Origin: Lautropia sp. | Lineage (GTDB): Bacteria > Pseudomonadota > Gammaproteobacteria > Burkholderiales > Burkholderiaceae_E | NCBI GenBank assembly: GCA_030532425.1 | Contig: JAUNLD010000019.1 | Location: forward strand, 1 to 43,259 | Reading direction: 5' to 3' | Length of the DNA: 43,259 nt | Shown: positions 1 through 8,695 of the stretch, piece by piece | Layout of the letters: every line of letters starts with the position of its first letter | How positions within the stretch are numbered: position 1 is the first letter of the stretch | Program-made: the position numbers and the translations under genes | The notes under the pieces: model-generated | What the model saw: the letters and a program-made list of their open reading frames with translations, nothing else | Told to the model about the DNA's origin: nothing | Database searches by the model: none

Positions 1-82
1 TGGCGACCATCGTTTCGACAAAAGCCTCGGAAGGCGTCATCTTCTGAACGCCTTCCACCACTTGCCGCTTGTCCTCTCCCAT
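1..82 (-). CDS. xsc: Thiamine-diphosphate enzyme, probably sulfoacetaldehyde acetyltransferase (5' end only)
   Basis: Only the first 27 codons lie in the window; the gene runs off the left edge. The ATG at 82-80 is preceded by a strong ribosome binding site, AAAGGAGAG, on the minus strand. The peptide begins MGEDKRQVVEG and continues QKMTPSEAFVETMVA. That segment matches the N-terminus I know from betaproteobacterial Xsc proteins, which cleave sulfoacetaldehyde with phosphate to acetyl phosphate and sulfite in taurine/sulfonate degradation. Acetolactate-synthase-like enzymes of the same TPP superfamily start similarly, so the exact substrate is inferred. It is divergent from an IclR regulator, its likely controller. 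Confidence 0.6.
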   Translation of the reverse strand, partial: MGEDKRQVVEGVQKMTPSEAFVETMVA

Positions 83-119
83 GTGCCTCTCCTTTGATGA
101 CATCGTTGATGGCAAGAAA

Positions 120-143
120 ATAAAACGTTTTGTTCCGTTTTAT
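120..143. promoter_or_regulatory. Inverted repeat in the divergent xsc/iclR intergenic region, candidate IclR operator
   Basis: ATAAAACG at 120-127 and CGTTTTAT at 136-143 form perfect 8-base arms around an 8-base spacer. A shorter TTCC/GGAA pair overlaps the right arm. This AT-rich palindrome stands out in GC-rich DNA and lies 38 bases upstream of the xsc-like ATG and about 150 bases upstream of the IclR start. IclR-family regulators (for example KdgR) bind A/T-rich palindromes of this kind. Operator function is inferred. Confidence 0.45.
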
Positions 144-289
144 GGAATTTGAAGTTATTCTTAGGGACAGGACAGCGCTTGTCAAGCAGATTGACACTCC
201 GCATGGGGGCAGGGTTTCCCCGGTCAGCCCGCTTGCCGGCCACCCACCCCGGCCTTGCCTGCCCTTGCCGGCCAGTCGCACAATCAGGC

Positions 290-1132
290 ATGCCTCCAGA
301 AAAATCCGACCTTCCGCCCAGCCCGATGGATGATCTGCAGAACCACTCCGACGACCAGGACCCGACCGCCTCGCAGCTGGCCACCCCCACGGTACGGCTG
401 TTTGCCATCCTGGAGGCGATGAGTCGCGGCCACTGCCATTTCACCCTGCAGGAAATGGTCCAGGAAACGGGCATCCCCAAACCCACCGTCTACCGGATGC
501 TGCAACAGCTGGAATCGGCCGGCATCCTGCAACGCGATGGCGACGAGCGCCATTACGGCCTGGGCAGCCGGCTGCGGCAGATCGCCAACGGCCTGCTGCT
601 CAACGACAGCCTGCACGGTGCCCGCCACCGCATCCTGCAGCAGCTGCGCGAGGCCGTCGGCGAAAGCTGCAACCTCACGGCCCTCAGTGCCGGCGAGGTC
701 GTCTACCTCGACCGGGTGGAAACCTCGGCGCCCCTGCGCTTCTACCTGCACCCCGGCTCACGGGTGCCGGTGCACTGCTCGGCCACCGGCAAGCTGTTCC
801 TGAGCCAGATGCCGCCCCGGCAGCGCCACCAGCTGCTGGGCAGCGGCCCGCTCGAAAAGCTCACCACCAACACCCTCACCGAGCTGTCGGCACTGGATGC
901 CGAGATCGAACGCTGCCGCCGCGACGGTTATGCCGTCGACAACGAGGAATTCCTGCCCGGCCTGGTCTGCCTGGCCGTCCTGGTGCCCAGCCCCCGCGGC
1001 AAGTCGAATCTGGGGGTGGCCATGCAGGGGCCGGCCCTGCGCCTGTCGGTCGGCCAGGTCGAACGCTACCTGCCCCACCTGCGCCGGGCAGCCGACGCCC
1101 TGGCCCGGCTGGAGGCCGAACAGCCCGACTGA
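290..1132 (+). CDS. IclR-family transcriptional regulator
   Basis: A 280-residue protein with an N-terminal winged helix-turn-helix (about residues 33-90, including FTLQEMVQETGIPKPTVYRM) followed by the IclR effector-binding domain (SAGEVVYLDRVETSAPLRF, HCSATGKLFLSQM, DGYAVDNEEFLPGLVCLAVLV). Size and domain order are typical of the family, which acts as DNA-binding dimers or tetramers controlling a neighbouring catabolic operon. The start at 290 was chosen because residues encoded further upstream do not look like family sequence; ATG 326 is an equally possible start and neither has a clear ribosome binding site. Divergence from the xsc-like gene suggests control of sulfonate use and autoregulation, but the effector is unknown. 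Confidence 0.9.
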   Translation: MPPEKSDLPPSPMDDLQNHSDDQDPTASQLATPTVRLFAILEAMSRGHCHFTLQEMVQETGIPKPTVYRMLQQLESAGILQRDGDERHYGLGSRLRQIANGLLLNDSLHGARHRILQQLREAVGESCNLTALSAGEVVYLDRVETSAPLRFYLHPGSRVPVHCSATGKLFLSQMPPRQRHQLLGSGPLEKLTTNTLTELSALDAEIERCRRDGYAVDNEEFLPGLVCLAVLVPSPRGKSNLGVAMQGPALRLSVGQVERYLPHLRRAADALARLEAEQPD

Positions 1133-1356
1133 GCCTCAGTGGCCTGCTGATGTTCCGGCGGCTGAACGGGGCGGCGGCATCCTCGTGGCCGGCCTCCCGG
1201 CCGCGCATGCTGCCCCCAGCCCTGCCCCGGCCTGCGGCATTGCTGGCAGCCAGCACCGCCGGCATGCGATCATTGCGCTTTCCCCGCAGGCTGCGGCCCC
1301 ACCATCCGGGCCGCCCCTGCGCCACGGCCCCCGGTCGTTTCCTGCTCCTGATTGCC

Positions 1357-2793
1357 ATGCTGATCCCCGTCATCCTGTCCGGCGGTGCCGGAACCCGTCT
1401 GTGGCCCGTCTCCCGCGAGGGGCACCCCAAGCCCTTCATGAAGCTGCCCGACGGACAGAGCCTGCTGGCCAAGACCTACCAGCGTGCCGCCCGGCTGGCC
1501 GATCCCGGCGAGATCCTCACCGTCACCAACCGCGACTACTTCTTCCTCTCGCGTGACGAATACGCACTGGCCCTGCCCGACAGCCCGCATCGCCCCACCT
1601 ACCTGCTGGAACCTGTCGGCCGCAACACCGCACCGGCCATCGCCCTGGCCGCCCTGCAGGTGCAGGCCCAGCACGGCCCCGACGCCCTGATGCTGGTACT
1701 GGCCGCCGACCACCTCATCAGCGATACCGACACCTTCGTGGCCACCTGCCGGCAGGCCGCCGCCCTGGCCAGGCAAGGGCACCTGGTCACCTTCGGCATC
1801 CAGCCCAGCGCCCCCGAAACCGGCTATGGCTACATCGAGGCCGGCGCCCCCATCGGCAACGGCCCGGGCCAGCAGGTGCAGCGCTTCATCGAAAAACCCG
1901 CCCTCGACAAGGCCCACGCCTTTCTGGCCGCCGGCAACTTCCTGTGGAACTCGGGCATGTTCTGCTTCTCGGCCGGCACCATCATGGCCGCCCTGCAGCA
2001 GCACGCCCCCGAGGTGCTGCAAGCCGCCCAGCGCTGCCTGGCCAGCGCCCGCCACGACGACACCCGCAGCGCCTCGCTGATCGAGATCGGCGCCGACGAC
2101 TTCCAGACCGCCCCCGACATCTCCATCGACTACGCCGTGATGGAAAAGTCGGCGCAGGTGGCAGTCGTGCCCGGCACCTTCGGCTGGAACGACATCGGCA
2201 GCTGGGATGCCGTGCGCAGCCTCTCGCCGGCCGACGCCGACAACAATCGCAGCACCTGCGAGACCGTCTTCGTCGACAGCCACGATGTCTACGTCCACAG
2301 CGAAGACCGGCTGGTGGCCACCGTGGGCCTCGACAACCTGCTGATCGTCGACACCCCGGACGCCCTGCTGGTGGCGGCCGCCGACAAGGCCCAGCAGGTC
2401 AAGGAAGTCGTTGCCCGCCTCAAGGACCGCAACCACGAATCGGCCCGGCTGCATCGCACCGTCGCCCGCCCCTGGGGCACCTACACCATCCTTGGCGAAG
2501 GCCCGCGCTACAAGATCAAGCGCATCGAGGTGAAACCCGGCGCCAGCCTCAGCCTGCAGATGCACCACCACCGCAGCGAGCACTGGATCGTCGTCAATGG
2601 CACCGCCCGGGTCATCAACGGCGACCAGGAAATCTTCGTCGGCACCAACGAATCCACCTACATCCCCGCCACCCACCGCCACCGGCTGGAAAACCCCGGG
2701 CTGCTGCCGCTGGTGATGATCGAAGTCCAGAGCGGCGACTACCTGGGCGAAGACGACATCGTCCGCTTCCAGGATCACTATGGCCGTACCTGA
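1357..2793 (+). CDS. manC: Mannose-1-phosphate guanylyltransferase / mannose-6-phosphate isomerase
   Basis: A 478-residue type II PMI-GMP protein. The N-terminal nucleotidyltransferase domain has the signature GGAGTRLWPVSR at residues 9-20 and KPF shortly after; FIEKP occurs further on. The C-terminal cupin PMI domain starts at RPWGTY (residue 371) and carries the metal-site stretch QMHHHRSEHW (401-410). It makes GDP-mannose from mannose-1-phosphate and GTP, and the cupin domain can interconvert fructose-6-phosphate and mannose-6-phosphate. The ATG at 1357 starts the conserved MLIPVILSGG; the frame is open further upstream but that stretch is not family sequence. It overlaps the next glycosyltransferase gene by 14 bases, so both are probably co-transcribed. 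No gmd/rmd genes are in view to say which GDP-sugar is finally used. Confidence 0.94.
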   Translation: MLIPVILSGGAGTRLWPVSREGHPKPFMKLPDGQSLLAKTYQRAARLADPGEILTVTNRDYFFLSRDEYALALPDSPHRPTYLLEPVGRNTAPAIALAALQVQAQHGPDALMLVLAADHLISDTDTFVATCRQAAALARQGHLVTFGIQPSAPETGYGYIEAGAPIGNGPGQQVQRFIEKPALDKAHAFLAAGNFLWNSGMFCFSAGTIMAALQQHAPEVLQAAQRCLASARHDDTRSASLIEIGADDFQTAPDISIDYAVMEKSAQVAVVPGTFGWNDIGSWDAVRSLSPADADNNRSTCETVFVDSHDVYVHSEDRLVATVGLDNLLIVDTPDALLVAAADKAQQVKEVVARLKDRNHESARLHRTVARPWGTYTILGEGPRYKIKRIEVKPGASLSLQMHHHRSEHWIVVNGTARVINGDQEIFVGTNESTYIPATHRHRLENPGLLPLVMIEVQSGDYLGEDDIVRFQDHYGRT

Positions 2794-3724
2794 TCCCGCC
2801 GCACACGCCGACACCACCGCCGTCGTCGTCACCTACAACCCCGATGTCGCCCGCCTGAAGGCGCTGTGCGAGGCCACCCTGCCCCAGGTGGGGCAGATCG
2901 TGCTGGTGGACAACGGCTCGACCACCGAAGCCCTGGCGGCCATCCGCCCGCTGTGCCAGGCGCGCGTGCACCTGCTGGCCCTGGGCGAAAACCGCGGCAT
3001 CGGCGCAGCCCAGAACGCCGGCATCACCCAGGCACGCCAGCAGCAGGCCGATTACGTGCTGCTGCTCGATCACGACAGCATCCCCGCCCCCGACATGGTC
3101 AGCCGCCTGCGTGCGGCACTCGACGAGCAGCCCCCTGGAGCCGCCCCCGTGGCCGCCGTCGGCCCCCGCTATGCCGACGGGCGCCAGGCCCACAACCCTT
3201 CACCCTTCGTGCAGCTGCAAGGCCTCAGGCGCGTGCGCTGCCCCTGCCAGCACCCCCGGCAGCGCATCGAGGTCGAACACCTGATCGCCTCGGGCAGCCT
3301 GATCCCGGTGGCCGTGCTCGACACCATCGGCGACATGAACGAAGACCTGTTCATCGACTATGTCGACATCGAATGGTGCCTGCGCGCCACCGACGCCGGC
3401 TACCGGGTACTGGGCGCGTGTGACGCCCACATGCAGCACGAACTGGGCGACACCCCCATCGCCTTCATGGGCAAGCACCTGCCCGACCACAGCCCGCTGC
3501 GCCATTACTACCTGTTTCGCAACGCCCTGCTGATGTACCGGCTGCCCCACGTCAGCCTGCGCTGGAAGCTGGTGGACTTCTACCAGCTCATCATGAAATA
3601 CGGCTTCTACGCCCTGGTGGCCACACCGCGCTGGCCCCGCATCCGCATGATGAACCGGGGCCTCTGGCATGGCCTGCTCGGTCGCGGCGGTCGCCACCCC
3701 ACCCCCTCCTCCCGCCCCTCATGA
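2780..3724 (+). CDS. GT2 glycosyltransferase, rhamnosyltransferase-like
   Basis: A 314-residue GT-A fold glycosyltransferase. Visible family motifs are the N-terminal VVVTYNPD, the nucleotide-binding VLVDNGSTT, the metal-binding LLLDHDS (the LLDxDS form is typical of L-rhamnosyltransferases) and the acceptor-side NEDLFIDYVDIEWCLRA. It probably transfers a sugar from a nucleotide donor to a growing surface glycan at the cytoplasmic face of the membrane. The ATG at 2780 lies inside the end of manC, with CCAGGA just upstream, and its stop overlaps the next gene at ATGA, which indicates translational coupling. Donor identity is inferred from motif similarity only. Confidence 0.85.
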   Translation: MAVPDPAAHADTTAVVVTYNPDVARLKALCEATLPQVGQIVLVDNGSTTEALAAIRPLCQARVHLLALGENRGIGAAQNAGITQARQQQADYVLLLDHDSIPAPDMVSRLRAALDEQPPGAAPVAAVGPRYADGRQAHNPSPFVQLQGLRRVRCPCQHPRQRIEVEHLIASGSLIPVAVLDTIGDMNEDLFIDYVDIEWCLRATDAGYRVLGACDAHMQHELGDTPIAFMGKHLPDHSPLRHYYLFRNALLMYRLPHVSLRWKLVDFYQLIMKYGFYALVATPRWPRIRMMNRGLWHGLLGRGGRHPTPSSRPS

Positions 3725-4461
3725 AGATCACCCTCTCCATCGTCAGCCACGGCCAGCAAGAGATCGCACTGCGCATGCTGCACGACCTGGCCCGCCTGCG
3801 TCCGCCCGACGTGGCCGAGATCATCTACATAGCCAACATCCCCGAACCCGACCTGCCCGCCATCGACACCGGCCACATGCGCCTGCTGGTAATCCGCAAC
3901 GAACAGGCCAAGGGCTTTGGCAGCAACCACAACACCGCCTTCAAGCACTGTCGCACGCCCTGGTTCTGCGTGATGAACCCCGACCTGCGCTTTGAAAGCG
4001 ACCCCTTTCCGGCCCTGCTGCAAGGCTTCAGGGAACCCGGACGAGGCCTGATGGCCCCCCAGATCTACAGCCCCGACGGCCGGCTGGAAAACACCGCGCG
4101 CAAACTCTACACCCCGCGCGAACTCATCCGGCAAAAACTGCACCCCCGCAACCACGGCGAGCACCCCGACTGGATTGCCGGCATGTTCCTGCTGTTTGAC
4201 AGCCGCGCCTACCGCAAGATCGGCGGCTTTGACGAAGGCTACTTCCTGTACATCGAGGATGTCGACATCGGCACCCGCCTGTGCCTGGCCGGCTGGAGCC
4301 TGGCCCAGAGCGACCAGGCACGCGTCATCCACGACGCCCGCAAGCAAAGCCACCGCTCACTGCGCTTCACCCTCTGGCACATCAAGGGCATGCTGCGCTA
4401 CTGGACGCGCCTGAGCTTCTGGCGCTATCGACGGCAGCTGAAAAAGGCGGGTCGGCACTGA
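3721..4461 (+). CDS. GT2 glycosyltransferase, WbbL-like
   Basis: A 246-residue GT2 protein with ISIVSHGQ-type start (LSIVSHGQ), GFGSNHNTAFKH, the DxD-like VMNPDLRF and the C-terminal acceptor motif GGFDEGYFLYIEDVDIGTRL. These are the landmarks of WbbL/RfbF-type rhamnosyltransferases. The family is usually about 250-300 residues, so this is a compact but complete member. The start overlaps the previous gene by 4 bases. It is the last gene of the tight manC run. The role in O-antigen or capsule assembly is inferred from its partners; sugar and linkage cannot be read from sequence. Confidence 0.83.
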   Translation: MKITLSIVSHGQQEIALRMLHDLARLRPPDVAEIIYIANIPEPDLPAIDTGHMRLLVIRNEQAKGFGSNHNTAFKHCRTPWFCVMNPDLRFESDPFPALLQGFREPGRGLMAPQIYSPDGRLENTARKLYTPRELIRQKLHPRNHGEHPDWIAGMFLLFDSRAYRKIGGFDEGYFLYIEDVDIGTRLCLAGWSLAQSDQARVIHDARKQSHRSLRFTLWHIKGMLRYWTRLSFWRYRRQLKKAGRH

Positions 4462-4473
4462 GCAGCCCCGAAA

Positions 4474-4504
4474 GCCTGCCTGGACAGCGAACAACGCGGC
4501 AGGC
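4474..4504 (+). terminator. Hairpin after the glycosyltransferase pair, possible terminator
   Basis: GCCTGCC at 4474-4480 pairs with GGCAGGC at 4498-4504 over a 17-base loop, 12 bases after the glycosyltransferase stop. There is no T-run, so intrinsic termination is doubtful. The remaining bases to 4743 (about 240) show no gene, RNA or clear promoter. Confidence 0.3.
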
Positions 4505-4743
4505 GCCATCCGTGCGCCCCAAACACGGCCTCCCCAACCGCGTCATGGCCGTATTCCGGTGAACGTGAACGCCCGTCCACTGGTCGGCCACCCTTGGCGC
4601 CTTGCCCGTTCTTCCCCTACCTTGCGTGTACATGCACCGCGCTGTGCCCCGATCACTGGGTATTCACCCCATACACCGGCCGAGGCCTGCCAGCGGCATG
4701 TCAAAACCCATATCCCCATATCAAGCGCACACAAGGTTGGATC

Positions 4744-5553
4744 ATGGCCAGATTTTTCGCCATAGACGGGTTCTACCGGGCAACACGCCTTCGTCATTAC
4801 ATGAAGCTGGCGTTCTGCCTGGCGACAGCATCCTTGGTGAGCGGGTGCCTGACGTTCTACCACGTGGACGTGGTATCCCAACACCAACCCCGCGAACAAT
4901 GGGCCGGACTGTCGTACCGCTTCCAGCCGCGGCCAGAACTGGAGGCCGACCCCCATTTCAGCTCATACCAGGATCTGGTGCGGGCAGAACTGACTCAGCT
5001 GGGCATGGTGGAAGCAGCGGCCGATCATCAACCCGACCTCAGTGTGGCGATGGACTACCGCAGCGTCATCACGGGCCGGAGTATCCGGCGTCATGACATC
5101 CGGGAAACCGTACAGACCGGCTACCGCACCATCCAGCGCCAGCGGCAAGAGGCCAACGGAGACCTTGTCACCACCGTGGAACAGGAGCCCATCTACAGGG
5201 AACAGGTGGTAGGCCATGAAACCCGTGTTCATTTTGACTACCAGCACAAATTCCACGTAGTGTTCCGCGAACCCCGGAGCGGCGCCGTGAACACCTGGCC
5301 CATCGTGTTTGAAGGCACCGGTTTCAAAACATCCAGCGGACAAGTGAACGAGGCAGCCGCCCAGCACCACACCGCGCCCACCGGCAAGCTGCATGAAGGC
5401 ATGCCATTCTTCATCCGGGCCGTATTCCGGGATTTTCCTGGCCCCAAACGTGGCACCCGGTTGGTGAAAGTGATGCATGACAAAGACCGGCACTCGATGC
5501 CGGCCCCCTACTGGGAAGACCTGACTGAAGCACGCAGACTGGCCGGCAAATAG
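4744..5553 (+). CDS. DUF4136-like lipoprotein
   Basis: A 269-residue predicted lipoprotein. The N-terminus is basic (RATRLRH), followed by a hydrophobic stretch and the lipobox VSGC, so signal peptidase II would cleave before the Cys. The mature part has the DUF4136 pattern: an early YRF strand, an alternating region ending in QPDLSVAMDYRS, and a C-terminal strand-rich half. Function is unknown for this family. I chose ATG 4744 because AAGG lies upstream; ATG 4801 would give a shorter, more typical signal peptide. It sits between glycosyltransferases and a methyltransferase, so a role in envelope or polysaccharide biology is possible but unproven. Base composition is somewhat less GC-rich than its neighbours. 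Confidence 0.7.
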   Translation: MARFFAIDGFYRATRLRHYMKLAFCLATASLVSGCLTFYHVDVVSQHQPREQWAGLSYRFQPRPELEADPHFSSYQDLVRAELTQLGMVEAAADHQPDLSVAMDYRSVITGRSIRRHDIRETVQTGYRTIQRQRQEANGDLVTTVEQEPIYREQVVGHETRVHFDYQHKFHVVFREPRSGAVNTWPIVFEGTGFKTSSGQVNEAAAQHHTAPTGKLHEGMPFFIRAVFRDFPGPKRGTRLVKVMHDKDRHSMPAPYWEDLTEARRLAGK

Positions 5554-5753
5554 TCACCGCCATCGGAACCTCCCTGGACGCATCGCCTGCTCCCGGCCGT
5601 CATCGCCGGGACACGCCCTGGCTGGTACCGCAGAAAGATCACCACCGGCGCACGGTCCCTCCTGGTCGGCAACGCCAGCTGGGCACCATGGATGTGCCAA
5701 AACCCCTGTGCACCTGATGACACGGAACATGAAAATTGGGCATGCTGGTGCAG

Positions 5754-5778
5754 AACAACCCTTTCCCCCTGGGTTGTT
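5754..5778. promoter_or_regulatory. Inverted repeat beside a promoter-like CATAAT
   Basis: AACAACCC (5754-5761) and GGGTTGTT (5771-5778) are perfect 8-base arms with a 9-base spacer, followed at once by GGCATAAT, which resembles a -10 box. It lies about 95 bases upstream of the methyltransferase start, in a 322-base gap that otherwise shows no gene. It may be an operator or the hairpin of a weak terminator; no T-run follows. Confidence 0.35.
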
Positions 5779-5875
5779 GGCATAATCCTTCCGCGCCGTC
5801 GACACCGGCAAGAGCATGCAAGCCGCCACCAACAGACGGACACAAGAAAGACAGTCCCCGGAGACCGCCCCGACC

Positions 5876-6757
5876 ATGAGTGCCGCTGCCCTTCAAGCGT
5901 GCCCCGCCTGCCAGTCACCACTCAGGACCGGACTGCACCCCTGGCACCTGGTCTGCACCGCCTGCTCCTACGAAGGCAGCAACCTGCAAGTGGACATCGA
6001 CGTGCGTGGCGATCACGAAGTGCTGAATGAAGCGCTGCGCGAAGAAGGTCTCAGCGACCTGCGCCAGAGCAACTTCCGTACCCTGGCCGCCGAGCTGGAT
6101 GACACCCTGAACCCGCCGGCCGGCACATCCCCCTCCCTGCTGGATGTGGGATGCGGCCACGGCTGGTTCCTGAAAGCCACCTCGCCGCGCTTCACCGGGC
6201 TTGGCATCGAGCCCGACGCCCGGATAGCCGAGATGGCCTCCGCCCAGGGCGTGCAGGTCCGCAAGGGCTTCTTTCCCGACGTGCTTGCGGCCGACGAGCG
6301 CTTCGACGTCATCAGCTTCAATGACGTGATGGAGCACATCCCCAACGTCAACGCAGCCTTCGACGCCTGTGTGAAGCACCTGAAGCCAGGCGGGCGCATC
6401 CTCGTCAATTCACCGGCACGCACCGGCGTGCTCTACCGCATCTCGAAACTGATGAACCGTCTCGGCATGCGCGGCAGCTTTGAACGGATGTGGCAAAAGG
6501 GTTTCCCATCACCACACATCCATTATTTCGATGACGACAGCATCCGCGCCATCGGCCAGCGGGCCGGACTGATGCTGGAAAAGACCAGCACCCTGCCCTC
6601 GATCAGCACCCACGGCCTGTACGCGCGCATCCGCTACGACCGAAACATGCCCGCCGCCAAGGCGGCCCTGATCGCGGCCACGCTGACGGTGCTCAACCCG
6701 GTCCTGAAGCGCATGCCGGCGGACATCAAGGTCTGGACGCTGCGGGCACCGGGCTGA
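5876..6757 (+). CDS. Class I SAM-dependent methyltransferase with N-terminal zinc ribbon
   Basis: A 293-residue protein. Four cysteines (C9, C12, C27, C30 as CPAC and CTAC) form a rubredoxin-like knuckle. A Rossmann methyltransferase domain follows, with motif I LLDVGCGHGWFL at 88-99, the acidic IEPD after the next strand, and NDVMEHIPN and LKPGGRILV further on (Methyltransf_23 type). Such enzymes methylate sugars or other small molecules in polysaccharide loci. ATG 5876 was preferred over an in-frame ATG at 5816 because GGAGA lies about 11 bases upstream. It ends 64 bases before a converging operon. The substrate is unknown. Confidence 0.82.
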   Translation: MSAAALQACPACQSPLRTGLHPWHLVCTACSYEGSNLQVDIDVRGDHEVLNEALREEGLSDLRQSNFRTLAAELDDTLNPPAGTSPSLLDVGCGHGWFLKATSPRFTGLGIEPDARIAEMASAQGVQVRKGFFPDVLAADERFDVISFNDVMEHIPNVNAAFDACVKHLKPGGRILVNSPARTGVLYRISKLMNRLGMRGSFERMWQKGFPSPHIHYFDDDSIRAIGQRAGLMLEKTSTLPSISTHGLYARIRYDRNMPAAKAALIAATLTVLNPVLKRMPADIKVWTLRAPG

Positions 6758-6821
6758 TCCAACGAAGGGAAGTACCTCAACCAGAGCTTCCAGGACGCAG
6801 CGCCAACCTGTTCCCCGGAAC

Positions 6822-8615
6822 TCACTGTTCTTGCCGGGCCTTGTCTACAAAGGCCGATGCCGGCACTTCGACATGATCGCCCGCCACGAGTCGTGGTGTC
6901 TTCCCCTCTCCCACCGAGATATGGGCATAGCGGTTGAACAGCTCGTTGAACGAGATCGCCGGCAGATCGGGGAAATAATTGCGGAAAAAATGTTGCTGCG
7001 GGTAATAAAGCGTGTGATTCACCGTCCTGAATCCCATGCCAGCCAGCAACGCCCCGTAATGACCGGGGACCACCATCGTGCCATCATCAAGTATCCGCGC
7101 CCCACGGGCTACCAGAATGTCATTCACTGCTGCCGTATCCATAGCAAAAATGGGCTTGGTCGACTGCACTGGATTGAAGAAACCATAGGAGAGGGAATTA
7201 CCCAGCGCCGCGATAGCCAGTATGGCCACCACCTGCGCCCGCCCGTTCGCCACCCACCGAGCCACCAGCACCACGAGCCCCAGGCAAAAAAAGGGCACCA
7301 CGTCCATCCACCCGTATAGATCCCGTGCGCCCTCGCCCCCGAAAGCCTGCTTCAGCAGCAAGCCCACCACCGTGATGCCCGCCAGGACGCCAAGCCGCAC
7401 AGGGTTGAGCCGAATTCCACAACAACACAGGGCAATGGCACAGCCGATGTTGACGATCAGTCCGAAGCCCAGTACAGCCCGGCTGGGCGGCACCATGGTA
7501 AGGCCCGTCAGACGAGCAACAACATCTGGCATGGTGAAGAATAGCCAGCTACAGAGGAAGGCCAAGCCGACTGCCATGAGCAGAACGCTGGACCGATTGC
7601 GGGCCAACCACGGCCCCAACCGGCGTCCATCCAGCAGCACCAGCGTGTACAGGGGCAAAAAGCTCGACAACACGGCAATTTCGCAGGCGTTGAGATAGGC
7701 CCATGGCGCCAGTGGTTCAAACTCGTAGGTCGTGATGCCGGGGAAAACATGCGCCAGCAGCTTGCCCAACTCCACGTCCCCAGGTGCACTGACGCGCTGA
7801 CCAGGATAGACCGTGGCGCGCATGACCGCGATCAGATCCTGGAAATAGAGCACGAACAGCCCCCCAGCCAGCACGGATGCCAACACTGCATCGATGAGAC
7901 GAACCGGTGTAAACACCGGACGTCGCACGACCAGCACCATCAAGGCCAGCGCAAAGCCACAGGCGTAGAGAAAGGGGGGATAGGCGCAGGCAAGTACCCA
8001 AGCCAGCAGCGCATAGGTGCAGGCAAGGATGCGCAACACGCGGCGCTCGATCAGCAGCCAGGTCAGCACCGGCCAGGGCGCCAGCGCGAAAGCCCCTCCA
8101 GTCGTCGTCCACCACACCTGCACGATGGGAGAAAAGAACAGCAGAGCGGACACCACCCACGCAGCCGCTGGCGACAGACGCAACTGTTGCAACAACCAGG
8201 CCCAGCCCAGCATGAAAGCGGCCGCCAAAACCAGAAAATAGAGGGAATAGGCATGAGCCGGTGGTAGCGCCCAGAAGCCCCAGAGCTGAGGTTTGAACAG
8301 CAGACTCCAGTCAAGGATGGGCAATGGCTGAAAACTGCGCAGGACTTCCTGATAGGGAGACATCATGTTGACTCCCTTCAGGCCATTGGCCACTGCTATC
8401 TGAAAATATGGGGTCAGGACAAACCACTCGTCCGAACGGATGCCCCTGGGAGTCCCCAGCAACAGCCCCTGCTTTTCCAGGCCCAGCCACTCGAAGGCCA
8501 TGGCATAGGATGAGGGCGACAGCGCCAGACACACGTACAGACAGCCACCGAGGACTGCCAGGGTAGCAAGCCAGAACCGCCAAGTCCTGCACTGGAGAAA
8601 AGATAAGAACGACAT
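6822..8615 (-). CDS. Large polytopic membrane protein, GT-C-like, uncharacterised
   Basis: A 597-residue protein rich in hydrophobic helices (roughly ten or more). A first helix near residues 13-32 is followed by an extracytoplasmic-type segment with GTPRGIRSDEW (residues 54-64), then helices throughout the middle and a soluble C-terminal tail. The overall shape resembles GT-C polyprenyl-phosphate-sugar transferases or YfhO-like proteins, but I do not recognise a named family with confidence. The ATG at 8615 has AAGG just upstream; a TTG at 8660 would add 15 residues. It is the last gene of the minus-strand polysaccharide operon, about 80 bases after the DUF2142 gene, and probably modifies or extends the exported glycan on the periplasmic side. 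Confidence 0.7.
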   Translation of the reverse strand: MSFLSFLQCRTWRFWLATLAVLGGCLYVCLALSPSSYAMAFEWLGLEKQGLLLGTPRGIRSDEWFVLTPYFQIAVANGLKGVNMMSPYQEVLRSFQPLPILDWSLLFKPQLWGFWALPPAHAYSLYFLVLAAAFMLGWAWLLQQLRLSPAAAWVVSALLFFSPIVQVWWTTTGGAFALAPWPVLTWLLIERRVLRILACTYALLAWVLACAYPPFLYACGFALALMVLVVRRPVFTPVRLIDAVLASVLAGGLFVLYFQDLIAVMRATVYPGQRVSAPGDVELGKLLAHVFPGITTYEFEPLAPWAYLNACEIAVLSSFLPLYTLVLLDGRRLGPWLARNRSSVLLMAVGLAFLCSWLFFTMPDVVARLTGLTMVPPSRAVLGFGLIVNIGCAIALCCCGIRLNPVRLGVLAGITVVGLLLKQAFGGEGARDLYGWMDVVPFFCLGLVVLVARWVANGRAQVVAILAIAALGNSLSYGFFNPVQSTKPIFAMDTAAVNDILVARGARILDDGTMVVPGHYGALLAGMGFRTVNHTLYYPQQHFFRNYFPDLPAISFNELFNRYAHISVGEGKTPRLVAGDHVEVPASAFVDKARQEQ

Positions 8616-8695
8616 CAGCCTTCGCACAAGGGTATTGAACTTCACGAAGAGCGTACACAAAACTGGCCCTGTTGGCAGAAACGCTCAGACCCTCT

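Noticed and set aside
1187-1202. GGCCGG/CCGGCC hairpin after the IclR gene
   Set aside because: Only six base pairs, no T-run and expected often in GC-rich DNA.
1270-2832. 520-codon minus-strand open frame opposite manC
   Set aside because: Gly/Val/Asp-rich shadow product with no motif.
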